NCBI GenBank assembly: GCA_019925795.1
Contig: CM034309.1
Coordinates: 21,384,729-21,448,728 of the forward strand
Source of the DNA: Dendrobium chrysotoxum
Taxonomy: Eukaryota; Streptophyta; Magnoliopsida; Asparagales; Orchidaceae
Direction of reading: 5' to 3'
DNA length: 64,000 bases
Part shown: in pieces, positions 11,620-21,793 of the stretch
How the letters are laid out: each line of letters begins with the position of its first letter
Numbering within the stretch: the first letter of the stretch is position 1
Position numbers and translations under genes: made by a program
The notes under the pieces: generated by a model
Database searches by the model: none
What the model saw: only the letters and a program-made list of their open reading frames with translations
Told to the model about the DNA's origin: nothing

Positions 11620-12099
11620 GTGGAATAGGATGTTAGATGAGGAGGTTAGAATAGTGATAAGGATGGTGAATGAATTGAAAAAGACATGGGTTGAGACAGG
11701 TGCTATAATGATGTAAGATAGTTGATTAGATATTTTGACAAATGAGTATCATAAACATCCTTGTTAACAATCTCCGGCAGAGTATATTTCTAAAATCTAT
11801 TGATGCATCAACCTTTGTAAAGGATGCACAATTGTTATTTCAAATGCTTGATGAGGTTGTTGAGGAATTAAAAGAAATATTGGTTGTTCAAATTGTTACA
11901 GATAATGCAAGTGCTTATAAGTTTGCAAGGAGACTATTAATGGAGAAATTAATGGAGAAAATGAAGCATCTTTACTAAATTTCATGTGCTGCTCATTACC
12001 TTGATTTAATACAGTTACTAGATAGTGAGCAAATTTATTTATAACCACTCTTAGTTGTTGAGTTTGATGAGAAAGTTCATTGATAAAGAACCAAAGTCC
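11620..12099 (+). pseudogene. hAT transposase relic (DUF659 region), left part
   Basis: Reading frames around 11620-12060 resemble the DUF659 part of a second hAT family: LDEEVRIV..NELKKTWVETG, then from 11742 SIINILVNNLRQSIFLKSIDASTFVKDAQLLFQMLDEVVEE and VQIVTDNASAYKFARRLLMEK, then CAAHYLDLI. Several stops and frameshifts interrupt it. It is a different, older family than the 3449-7363 element. The relic is split at 12100 by a LINE fragment. No ends or target duplications were found. Confidence 0.8.
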
Positions 12100-12114
12100 A
12101 TATTTGCTTATAAA

Positions 12115-13021
12115 CAACAACAACAACATCAAGCCTTTGTCCCACTACGTGGGGTCGGCTACATGAATCCTTTTTCTCCATTGTGTCCTGTTAAAAGTCA
12201 AATTGTCGTTTAAATCTAATAAGGAAAGATCATTCTAATATTTTCTAACCAAGTCTTTTTAGGTCTACCTCTACCTTTCTTAACATAAGTCAAATCTAAT
12301 ATCTCTATTTTCCTAGCCGGGTCATCGGAAGGCCGCCGTTTTATGTGACCAAATCATTTAAGGCGACTCTCTCTAATCTTATCTTCCACTGGAGCTACTC
12401 CAACCTTTTCACATATATGCTCATTTTGTATCCTATCTCTAATGGTAAAGCCACTCATCCATCTGAGCATTCTCATCTCTGCAACCCTTAACTTAGTATT
12501 ATTATGCTTCTCTTTTAATGGCCAACATTCGGCACCATAAAGCATTGCAGGTCTCACCACCATCTTATAGAATTTTCCCTTAAGTTTGAGGGGGACTTTT
12601 CTATCACACAACAAGCCCGATGCATTCCTCCACTTCAACCATCCAACTTGAATTCTGTTGATAATATCCCCATCTATTTCACCATCACTCTGAACAATAG
12701 ATCCAAGATATCTAAAATGTGTACTCTTATTAATGACTTAATCGCCCAAAGTCACAATCCCCTCACTAGGTCTATTACTACTAAAATTATACTCAATATA
12801 TTCCGTTTTAGATCTACTCAAGTGAAAACCTTTAGAATCTAAGGTTGACCTCCATAATTCAAGTTTACCTTCAACTCCCTCTCTAGTCTTATCAACAAGA
12901 AGAATATCATCAGCAAAAAGTATATACCAAGGTACAACCTCTTGCAAATGTCTAGTGAGAACATCCCTGACTAAAGCAAAAAGATATGGGCTTAAGGCTG
13001 ATCCTTGATGTAATCCAACTG
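12115..13021 (-). mobile_element. 5'-truncated RTE-type LINE fragment with 15-bp target duplication
   Basis: The fragment is bounded by identical 15-bp direct repeats ATATTTGCTTATAAA (12100-12114 and 13022-13036). On the minus strand 12947-12738 encodes the reverse transcriptase catalytic block (LFADDILLVDKT) and GFHLSRSKTEYIEY. 12638-12354 encodes the downstream RVAEMRMLRWMSGFTIRDRI region, which I associate with plant RTE-clade LINEs. The 3' end is CATGTAGCCGACCCCACGTA... followed by a short GTT-type tail at 12115-12131. The 5' part of the element is missing, as usual for LINE insertions. Stops and frameshifts are present. It inserted into the hAT transposase relic. Confidence 0.88.
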
Positions 13022-13036
13022 ATATTTGCTTATAAA

Positions 13037-13084
13037 GGATGAGATAAAAGTTCTTGGTTTAAAAAATTATAAAAAAACAAGTGC
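13037..13084 (+). pseudogene. hAT transposase relic, short right part after the LINE
   Basis: The sequence directly after the LINE target duplication continues the disrupted relic. It is too short and decayed to show motifs, and it merges into the minus-strand copia relic. Confidence 0.4.
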
Positions 13085-14700
13085 AGAAGATTGTTATGAA
13101 ATATGACTATTTTTGGCGTAGTGTTCATAGTTGGAACCACTAAGAGAAGAAACTACAGACTATCCCACACATCTGTATGCGTTAAATCCAACTATGTAGC
13201 TTTAAGCTCTCTTATTGCTTTGAGAAAGGATGCCTTTTTCTGCTTTTCAAAAACAACCGTCACACAAGTTGTGCCCAATAGACTTTGTATTTGATGTCCA
13301 CTATTTAGAGTGATGTACTTTCATTTTCTTCTCTTATATGCTCAAGCATGTAGTGCTTGGAGTAGAATCAACAGTCGCTACTAAAAGTGATGTAAAACGT
13401 TGCAGTTTTGTTTCACCTAGAAACCACCATAGCTCCCCTAACAACTTTCCAAGTACCATTATTAATAGTCATATTATGTCCTTCATCATCAAGTTGTCTA
13501 ATTGAAATCGTGTTATGCATCAACTTAGGAACATGTCTCACCATCTAGATTTTCCAAACTTTCTCGTTAATCATTTTCAACCTGATGTTACCAATACCAG
13601 TGGCATCAAAAGGTTCAACCTTTCTATGATTCCTAGAAACATAAATTTTCTAGGCTTTTGGATGTGCAGTTGTATGAAAAAGAGGCGCTTGAATCTAACT
13701 CCAAAAGGTCAATAAGACTATTAGTAGACTATATTAAAGCATCATGTACCTCTTTGGCGATTTTGTTTGTAACATTATTATTCTTTTTGTATCTTCTTCA
13801 ACAAGTTGAAATTTATCTTCAAGTGAGCAATCTAGTCATGATTTCAACAATTCACGTTTCGTCCATTCTTGAAATTTTGTCATTTTTTTGACTTTCCCTT
13901 ATTACCATTGCCTTGTAGGAATACTTCTCAAGGTGCCTGTATCTATTCACAACATTCAAAGTAGAATTTGTGGTTGAGATTTTTTCAAAATCTCTTCTTT
14001 AAACCTCAAACGTCATTAAACTTTAGTTCTTAATTTCCCATGGAACTGCTCATAGTTTCTTGACTATTCTATAACAAAGTCAACATAATTAGAGCATATT
14101 TCTCATAAACTTTAATCTACACCAAATCAATTGATTCACTATCATGTTTAACTTATTTAGGTGTTCCACCACTAAACTATATTTAGTTATCTTTAGATTT
14201 AATAAATTTGTCTTCAGATGTACCTTATTACATGTAGAGGCTTTTCTTACGTATCTATCTGAACCTTTATCAAATCCGCAGTGGTCTTTATCATTGCCAC
14301 ATGAACACGTTCTTCAATAATGTCCAATGGATCACTCCCGCTACTCGTCTATCAAGAGATTTCACTCATCATCCTTCATAGTCTCAAACTACTTGTCTGA
14401 GGGAAAATGCATCTTATTGCTATAGATATAATCTTTCATTTATATCCCCAATAACTCAAAGTCCAATTAATCAAATTTGGTGATTTTCAATGTTGATCTT
14501 TCTTTTCCAGTCATTACACTCAATTAGAACCCGAAGCTTTGATACCAATTGTTAGTTGTAACCTATGCAAGCACAGAGAGCGAAAAGCCCAAATTAAAAA
14601 AAAAAAAATTCAACAAACAAAAACACAAGTATGGTTGCATCATTTAGTCGCTATACATTTTTCTTTGATTTTATTGTGGAGATTACAACCTTAATTCTTT
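13085..14700 (-). mobile_element. Degenerate Ty1-copia fragment (LTR, PBS, gag, protease and integrase start)
   Basis: Read on the minus strand: an LTR ends at 14550 (...AACTAACA), followed by a primer-binding site TGGTATCAAAGC (complement of 14536-14547), which resembles the initiator-Met-tRNA type. Decayed gag follows. Near 13640-13430 the protease/pre-integrase region is recognisable (IRLKMINEKV, MVRHVPKLMHNTISIRQLD, WKVVRGAMVV). Near 13280-13100 comes the integrase start (EKQKKASFLK...LDLTHTDVWDS). The rest of pol is absent. Numerous stops and frameshifts make it inactive. The LTR start was not located; 14700 is an approximate limit. A 20-bp match to the LTR (ttattgtggagattacaacc, about 14672-14692) recurs at 11547-11567 and may mark the remains of the other LTR. 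Confidence 0.75.
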
Positions 14701-15692
14701 AAATACATAAGATGCCATTTCTTAAAGTTTTGACTTAATAAGTTTGGCCAAAAACATGTTAGTTTATCTAAACATGGTTATTGTTTATTTTGTGGATTCC
14801 AGGTCCATGTATGCTCTTCAGTACTATAAGTCGGTACAAATTGAAGTTAGGAGCTCACCAGATAGTTTTTCAACCTTAAAATTCTAATTTAATGCTCATT
14901 TCTTTTTATAAAAAAAATTTAGTCCAATAAAATTTTCAATAACTACAAATATTGGATATGTTTTGAGAGATTTGCTCCGAGCTATATGGGGTTCCTCTAG
15001 TTCAAAATTTCCTTACAGAATTTTGCAACGCTAGGTGTACGTGCACTTAAACAAATGAAACGAGGCACAAGTTGGCTCTTTATATGGTGCAGTAAGCATG
15101 CAAGGCGCTATGCCAAATTGCCTGAAGTAGAAACAGAAAAACTTCTGTAGCTATGTTTGAATCGTACTCCCTGTAGCGGAATTGAAACAATGAGAACCAA
15201 GCAATCTATGTAAATAATGTAATCAGGATTTAGATGAGCATAAAAAGCAATTGAACCACTGGATTAAGGAAATTCAAAAACTGAACCCAGCAAAATCAGT
15301 CACATTGGACTATGGATCACACTATCAAAGAATTCATTTCTTTCTGATAGGTATTCATCATCCTATGCTTAAAGTTTCAAGATAAATCAATACAAGGAAA
15401 AAGGCAGATAGCTTTTTAATTCTCTTATCTCAATGCATAAGATCTGCATTTTTTATTTCTGGCAATGTAAATTTTTAAATCTCCAACATTATGCACCAAG
15501 TTTGCCAAATATTTCTTAAATTCTTTTAGTTATTTATTTATTTTTTTTTTCATATATGAGACGTTTGAATTGTTATGAGGTAGTGAAGTATTTTGTGCCT
15601 CCCAGTCACATTAGCATTACTGCTTGGAGTTATTACTGTTAAAAGTTGAATGCTTAAGCTTTTCAGCTTTTGTAACACCGAGATATCTGATT
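14701..15692. other. Non-coding intron sequence
   Basis: AT-rich sequence without recognisable coding, repeat structure or element ends. It runs up to the GTTCT target site (15693-15697) of the Ogre element. Probably original intron sequence or very old transposon debris. Confidence 0.5.
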
Positions 15693-16119
15693 GTTCTTGT
15701 TGACCCTTGTATAATACCCAAAAAAAAAAAAATAATAATAAAAGCATACCTCTGCCGCAAATCCCGCCACATCTACAGTGCTCGTACACTGTGATCGGCG
15801 CCGCTCCAGTCTCGTCCCCGCAATTCCCGCTCTTGATCGCTGCACTCCGACCTCTTTAAAAGCCAACCGATCGGACTCCCTCTTCTCCTACTCGCAAAGC
15901 TCCGAACCCCTTCTTCTCCTCTCGCAATCTTCTTCTACGCTACGACCGAACTCCCTCTCCACCTCCTATTCGCGAATCCTCCGACTCGACCCCTTCCCGT
16001 TCGCCCTTTGCAAGACCTCCGATCCACATCTCCCGTCGATCCCTACCTCGCGACTCCAGCAACCGACCTCCCTTCCTCATTCCTGTCGCCATAAGCTAGC
16101 CGGTCTCCCTGCTCTACCG

Positions 16120-16120
<1 letters not shown>

Positions 16121-16159
<39 letters not shown>

Positions 16160-16160
16160 G
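16121..16160. repeat. (GA)n microsatellite in the 5' LTR
   Basis: A GAGAGA tract that ends in GAGAAAGAGGG. Its counterpart in the 3' LTR (32165-32203) is longer and uninterrupted. This is the largest length difference between the two LTRs. Confidence 0.9.
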
Positions 16161-16374
16161 GATCCTTACCTTCTGCCCTAGCCGAAGCCTTCGACGACTT
16201 CCCCTTGCCGACGGATCGGAAGTTGCGACATTTTGATTGAAGGCAACGGTGGGAGCTCGCGGCTGTGAAGGTAACTTTCTACTTTCACGCGCTTCTTTCG
16301 ACCGGATCCAGAGAAAGAGAGGAATGGAGGGTTTAGTCCTCTATGAGGTTAATAGTCCTCAAATCTTGTGTAAA

Positions 16375-16740
16375 TCATATCTAATTTATGTTTAGACTTG
16401 AATTAATTGTAATTAATTAAGAATAATTATGATTAGTTAATCTTAATTTTAATTAATTATTATTATAAATTAATTATATTTAATTAAATTAAATTATGAT
16501 TCTTTATTTTTAATTGTAATTAGTTATTGATTAATTATAAATTAATCATAATTAATTGATTTTAATTATGATTATTTATTTTTAATTATGATTAATTGCT
16601 AATTAATAATAAAGTAATTATAATTAAATATAATTGAATATAATTAGTATTTTAATATTAATTAATTACTATTAATTGTAACTAATTATTTTTAAATCAA
16701 AATTAGTTATAATTAATTAGAATAAAAAAAAATGAATTAA
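16375..16740. repeat. TTAATTA-rich low-complexity block of the LTR
   Basis: About 365 bp almost entirely of TTAATT, TAATTA and ATTATT words, sitting between the GC-rich LTR start and the hairpin array. The same block lies in the 3' LTR (about 32420-32785) and, rearranged, in the solo LTR (about 45650-45965). Such AT blocks melt easily, but no function can be assigned from sequence. Confidence 0.85.
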
Positions 16741-16878
16741 ACAAAAAAATCAAGTGCCTCTCCCTTGCCCCGATCCTCGTGCCACGAACCACCGCCGGTC
16801 GCCAAGGTATAACCCTCCAACCCTAAAACTCCGAGAGCCCGCCTCGAGGCTCGCAGCGCGACAAAACGACCACCTATA

Positions 16879-17359
16879 CACGCTTTTCTTAGCGTGGTGG
16901 GAGGAAGTGCGTCGCGAGGCTTGCAACGAATCGGGTAATCACTTCGAGAGCTCATTTCGTCGTTCGCGACGCACCGGCAAACCGCCTATACACGCTTTTC
17001 GTAGCGTGGTGGGAAGGGAACCCGGTGCGACGCCTATGACGAAGTGGATAATCACCTCAAAATCCTATCCTCGGCGTTCGTGTCGGGCCGGCAAACCGCC
17101 TATACACGCTTTTCTTAGCGTGGTGGGAAGGGAACCCGGTGCGACACCTACGGCGAGGCGGGTAAGCCCTATACACGCTTTTCTTAGCGTGGTGGGGATA
17201 TTCATAAGTACCCGCTCGCGGGGAAATAACTGCATTTTTCAAACAGGTACTGTTGAAGACCCATACACGCTTTTCGTAGCGTGGTGGGGGATTGAAGATT
17301 TTACACGGCCGCGGTGTCCTCGAAAGAGGGCACCTACCATACACGCTTTTCTTAGCGTG
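16879..17359 (+). repeat. Array of six perfect 6-bp-stem hairpins in the 5' LTR
   Basis: Six copies of CACGCT-TTTCKT-AGCGTG at 16879, 16991, 17105, 17174, 17266 and 17342, each 18 nt. All stems are perfect, and the loop is TTTCTT (four copies) or TTTCGT (two). Each copy is embedded in the wider core ATACACGCT...AGCGTGGTGGG. Spacing is 112, 114, 69, 92 and 76 bp, so this is not a simple tandem repeat: the sequence between the cores is variable. The repeated peptides that arise from translating it are artefacts. Confidence 0.95.
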
Positions 17360-18851
17360 GTGGGAAAGGCCCAGTTTTCTCGTAGTTTCCCCTAAACGGG
17401 GGAGACGCCGGGAGGCTGCCGAAATTTCGGGTGAACAGAAGACAATACTTGGACTTTATTTGGACAATCAAAGGACAATGAATTGAACGCAAAACGAGCC
17501 TAAAATGAACTTAAATGAATTAAGTCTGAACCCAAACTCAAGTCAAACTTGATTTGAACTTGCAAGGCTACAGAGAACTTGAATTCAAACAAGTAACAAT
17601 GAACAACAAGGAACCAAACTTGAATGAATGCAAGGGACATGAAGTTGACTTGAATACAATGACGAGGATTCGAAGCAAGAGCCTGTAGACATTGAATTTG
17701 AGTTGAGCAACATTAAATAGAACAATGCAGAGAGTTATAAAGAACTTTGAACATCATTTGCTACGATATGAGGTCTCTAATGAATGATACGAATCATTCA
17801 TGAGGAAGATACCAATCCAAATGCAACTGGGAGTTGTGGATCCTTTGGGGACGACAACAAGATGCATACAAGTGAATACAATTTGCTTGCCAACACATCA
17901 ATGAACCCAAGAATCATGCAGTGAATGCTACAACATCTCCACAAGTGGATCTGATCAATTAACAAATAAAGGATACCGCCCCCTCCTAAAGACGTTGAAA
18001 TTTAATGTGCATTGAACATAAGAGGCATGCTACGAATATGATAGTACTTTGCAGTCAATGTCAAAACACAAGCAGATGCATTCGTCCTTGTAAATAATAG
18101 GAGGGAATGTATAACTTGTTTGCAAACCAGATGTACATAATTCCTAATTGGAGGCTGCCTATGAGTAAGTGTAGAGGAGTGGCAGCAAATGTAATAAAGA
18201 GATACAAGCATAGGGGTTCCTACGAACTACCATGAAAGACCCCCATGCATCTAGTGTGTTCTCCATAAGCAAACCCAAAGGAGTTCTAATAACAACCTAT
18301 TCACTAGTGATAGTTGAGAAAGTGCAGCGATACGCTTGTAAGCAAAGCATTAAGATACAATGGTGGTGACAATGCCCCTACAACCAACTACCATTCAGTG
18401 ATCAGAAATTATGTTGATCCACTGCAAGAAGAAAAGATGATATGTAGCAAGTACAGTTCCCATTGGCCGCTACAGAAAATCCATTGTACACCGAATGTGT
18501 TAACCACAAGCAAACGCAAAAGAGCTTTAACAAACCAAGCAAAGGCAGATGCGGAAGAAGATGTAGCAAATGTAAACACACATACAGGCTGTCGTAGCAA
18601 TTGTAGGAAGCTCGCCAATCGCCATATATTCAACATATCGTCTGTGAGAAAGTGTGAAAGAACTACAATGAATACAAACATTGACAGTCAACCTGTACAA
18701 AATAACAGGCAACCTATAGTGCTACGCCACCGGATCCGCAACATTCATGCAAGCGGACAGAAGGCGTTTAGAAATGTTCCAAAAGTACCCCCGCACATGC
18801 ACCATAATATGTATACACATAGGTACACATAAGGGGATGTACTGAATACCT

Positions 18852-19060
18852 GCATGGGCCCCGGCGAGCGTGTTATTGGTACACACGTGACGTCTAGGGA
18901 TGCTGCGCGGGTCAATAAATTTGAACCTGATCCTCCTAAAGCAAGTAGATAGGAGTAGACAAGGTTCAATAAATAATTATAAAATGCCCCCAAACACCTG
19001 CATGGGCCCCGACGAGCGTGTTATTGGTACACACGTGACGTCTAGGGATGCTGCGTGGGT
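18852..19060 (+). promoter_or_regulatory. Duplicated LTR block with CACGTGACGTC (G-box-like) motif
   Basis: Two direct copies, about 150 bp apart, of the block tgcatgggccc...gagcgtgttattggtacaCACGTGACGTCtagggatgctgcg. The core CACGTG lies at 18884-18889 and 19032-19037. CACGTG and ACGTC are core sites for plant bZIP/bHLH factors, so a promoter role is plausible but unproven. One copy survives in the solo LTR (about 48660-48720), and two decayed copies in the reverse LTR (3310-3375 and 7553-7617). Confidence 0.55.
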
Positions 19061-20129
19061 TAATAAGTGAATTCAGGTTCGAGCCCGATCCTCCTACACC
19101 CAAAAAACTCCAATCTTCTGAAAAATCTCAAAAATTCCCAAAATCCTAAACTCCGAAAATATTTAAAACTGAAATCCAATCATCAATCACATAAAGCAAA
19201 TCCATCCACCCTCCGCAACAGTTTGCCGAGGTGGATAAATTAAAATTTACTTCAGCTCACAAAGAGCTAATGCCTAGTCGAAAATATCACTAGGATCCAT
19301 TCTCAAACAATCTCCTGCCAGAAAGGACGTGGTACGAGTCCTCTAACCGGCAGTTTCGCCGCCAAATGGCACTGCAGGATAAACGGTTATGACTCGGGGC
19401 CCTCTGAACCAGGTGGTCGCTGCCAAATGGCACCATTATATTATGGTTATGGCCAGAGCCCGTATGCTCCCCAATGGCATCAAATCCTTGAGATATGAAT
19501 CAATAGGATATGATCGATAGGGCACAAAGCCCTCTGTTAGCTAAGGTGGATTCAAATTTGTCCCCTTAGGCAAATATTCACCCCAGGTCTACAAGGTACC
19601 CTTGGACGAAGCAACCCATTGCTGCCGACAAGGATCCTTCTGTCAGGTTGGGTCGACTACCTCCTCTGACTAAGTAGACCAGGGATCACGATGGCCCGGG
19701 ATGACGAAACCATGGGATCTTGATCGGGTCTATCATCCATTCCCCCACCACCCGCTTTAAATGCAAGATGGTGAAATTTCTATTTTAAATATCAAATCTT
19801 CAAACTTTCAAACCTTCAACCCATGCTGCTACTATATGCCAGACTCACGTATCTATATGTATCTGATTGACGACTAGCCTTAATCGAAAGTTCTCTCTCG
19901 TTGTCGGGAGGGGTAATTAACTATAGAGGCTTGCGCCTATAGGAAACCAGAACTCAGATCATAAAGTCCTCACAAAATGAGGGCAAAATCTCTGGGTAGT
20001 GTCTTATCTACTATCTCATCTGCCTTCCAAAATTTACCCCGGAACTTAGTTCGTTAAAACTCCCCCCTCGAAGAAAGCACAAAAGAGCGGGCGGAGGCCG
20101 GGGCCTAATTTTCGGAGCCCACAGATTTC

Positions 20130-20147
20130 TGGCGACTCCGCTGGGGA
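20130..20147 (+). other. Primer-binding site of the Ogre element
   Basis: TGGCGACTCCGCTGGGGA begins 6 nt after the 5' LTR end. It starts with TGG, complementary to a tRNA CCA tail. Ogre-type elements are reported to use tRNA-Arg; I did not verify the tRNA match. The stretch 20148-20413 between this site and ORF1 is untranslated leader. Confidence 0.85.
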
Positions 20148-20413
20148 TTGGTTTCTCTTTCCATCTTTGGCTAGTCACCTCGGTGCTATAGTAGCAGCTA
20201 TTCTCAACATAGATTCAAAATTTTGAGTCTTTCAAAATGATCATTTAAAGAATCAAAATTTCTGAATTTTCTAAAATGATCGTTCAAACAAATTTATCAG
20301 GATAACGTATTTAGCAGTATTTTAAATTTGTATTATTTGAATTTGCCCGCTAATGTTATCTATTTTTGTTTTCTATTCTGTGCAAGTCTCTGCATTTTTG
20401 AAAGTGTGGAGTG

Positions 20414-21754
20414 ATGTATCAAATTTTGATCACTAACCCTTACCTTTCATTTATGCAGATGGATCTACAGAATACACCAATGACTGTCCAGCTGGGACAA
20501 GGAGCCAGGATCCAACTGGCAAATGCTATCATCGAGACAGGGAATGCTGGAGCTACCATCCAGTTTGGTAGCATTGACTTCCCTGCTGTTGTTGAAAGGG
20601 CCACCGCCATTCCTACGAATGGCAGAAATACTGAAGGGCCTGCCAGGAGGTCACACTCTGCTGGAACTACCACTCGTCGTGTGCACCTGCCAGCACAACG
20701 ACATGCTGCTGCTGAAAATCCTCGTGAGAGGATTTCTGTCTTTGAACGGCTGTCGCAGCCAGAAATCCCGGCCACCAAGAGGGTTGTAGCCGGAGGAAGG
20801 ATCTCCGTGGTGACTGCGAACACCACACATCTGCCAACCGGGTTGCCCGCACCCGTGAAGAACACTTCTGAGGCTTCCTCATCTGGAGGAAGGCCCACCA
20901 GGAGGCAAAGAAGGAAGATGAATGCTGAGCTCCGAGCTCAACAACAACTCTATGTCCACCCATCCAACTTGCCTGCTCAAGAGCTAGAAGCGAACATTCC
21001 TACCCGGAATGGGTTCACAAATTTGAAGTGGGTTAAGAGGAACAGCTCAACTGGGGAGCTGAAGAAGTCATTCTGGGACCGACAGCCTGAAGTCCCACCT
21101 CCTCAAAAGAAGGAGCCTGAAACTCTCTCGGCTCGAGTCTACAGAGTCCTGAAAACCGTGAAGGAGAGAGGACTGAAAAAGAGAAGATATCAGCGGCCAG
21201 TAATGGTCGAAACAAGAAGAACTCCACCAAGAGAGCGTCTGTCTCTTACTGTGGAGAGAAAGGAAAGAAAATACACCCCGCACGGTGAACATCGGGGCGT
21301 GACACCTGAACCTCGAATTCGGGGATCCGCCGCCGAAAGGTCCCGGCGGAAAGGAAAGGAAATCTGGAGGCCAAGGCCTCGCAGAGAAGAAAAGAACGAA
21401 AGAAAGACTGATCTGGGTGTGACATCCGGTACTGCTTCCCGGAGATCCGTCCCCAGTTACAAACAACATCAAAAATGGGTCCAAAAGAAGGCCCACGGTG
21501 ATGCTCCTCCCGACGGTAGACACCTTGGAGAATCCTCCAGGGGATCCCGTCGCTCACCAACTCCTCCCAAGGAAGAGTCTAACTTCGATCGTAGCCCACG
21601 GGTCGAAGAGATCTTCCTGCCTAACCAAGAACCGGAGATCCAGTGGCGCCGCCGCTCGGAAATCCGAGTACTAGAAGAAGGAGAAGAAGATACGGGAGAA
21701 GAAAATATTGAAGAATACATGGAAGGAAATCTAGAAGAAAATATGGAAGAATAA
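20414..21754 (+). CDS. Ogre ORF1 (extra protein upstream of gag)
   Basis: About 446 residues from ATG 20414 (a second ATG at 20459 is also possible) to TAA 21752-21754. It has no enzymatic motif that I recognise. The N-terminal part is low-charge. The middle is strongly basic (RPTRRQRRK at about 160-170, and a run of K/R-rich segments at 270-340). It contains SVFERLS, which resembles a motif common in Tat-lineage gag regions, and PSNLPAQELEANIPTRNGF. The last 40 residues are highly acidic (EEGEEDTGEENIEEY...). The frame is the same as gag-pol: after TAA it continues EEDLEEVNN with the same acidic repeat style. ORF1 may therefore be the N-terminal part of a longer gag split by one stop. The function of ORF1 in Ogre elements is unknown. 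Confidence 0.85.
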   Translation: MYQILITNPYLSFMQMDLQNTPMTVQLGQGARIQLANAIIETGNAGATIQFGSIDFPAVVERATAIPTNGRNTEGPARRSHSAGTTTRRVHLPAQRHAAAENPRERISVFERLSQPEIPATKRVVAGGRISVVTANTTHLPTGLPAPVKNTSEASSSGGRPTRRQRRKMNAELRAQQQLYVHPSNLPAQELEANIPTRNGFTNLKWVKRNSSTGELKKSFWDRQPEVPPPQKKEPETLSARVYRVLKTVKERGLKKRRYQRPVMVETRRTPPRERLSLTVERKERKYTPHGEHRGVTPEPRIRGSAAERSRRKGKEIWRPRPRREEKNERKTDLGVTSGTASRRSVPSYKQHQKWVQKKAHGDAPPDGRHLGESSRGSRRSPTPPKEESNFDRSPRVEEIFLPNQEPEIQWRRRSEIRVLEEGEEDTGEENIEEYMEGNLEENMEE

Positions 21755-21793
21755 ATAGAAGAAGACTTGGAAGAGGTAAATAACACCTTGGAC

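Larger units (their letters stand above)
15698..20123 (+). repeat. 5' LTR of the Ogre element
   Basis: TG...CA ends (tgttgaccc... to ...gcccaca). Internal layout: a GC- and CT-rich start (15740-16310) with a (GA)n microsatellite; a TTAATTA-rich block (16375-16740); the hairpin array (16879-17359); an A/G-rich stretch; a duplicated block with CACGTGACGTC (18852-19060); and a conserved 3' part with gccaaatggca motifs (19360-20123). LTRs carry the promoter and polyadenylation signals of such elements, but I did not place the start site. Long open frames inside, such as 16754-17395, are products of the repeat array. Confidence 0.95.

Noticed and set aside
16879..16896. Rho-independent terminator or hammerhead-type ribozyme in the hairpins
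   Set aside because: There is no U tract after the stem, and I see no hammerhead core (CUGAUGA...GAAA) around the units. The genome is nuclear plant DNA.
16879..17359. CRISPR-like array of short repeats
   Set aside because: Spacing is irregular, the repeats are inside a plant LTR, and no prokaryotic context exists.
16754..17395. 213-codon open frame (and the identical one at 32799-33440) with repeated IHAFLSVVG peptides
   Set aside because: The repeats are translations of the non-coding hairpin array. The three frames show the same repeat as different peptides, and the stretch lies inside an LTR.
18314..18832. 172-codon open frame, present again at 34359-34877
   Set aside because: Lies inside both LTRs, has no motif and is not open in the solo LTR, so it is incidental.
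21767..21793. TTG at 21767 as the start of gag-pol
   Set aside because: Non-ATG initiation is rare in plants. The frame is simply open from the preceding stop, and the first ATG is 21794.
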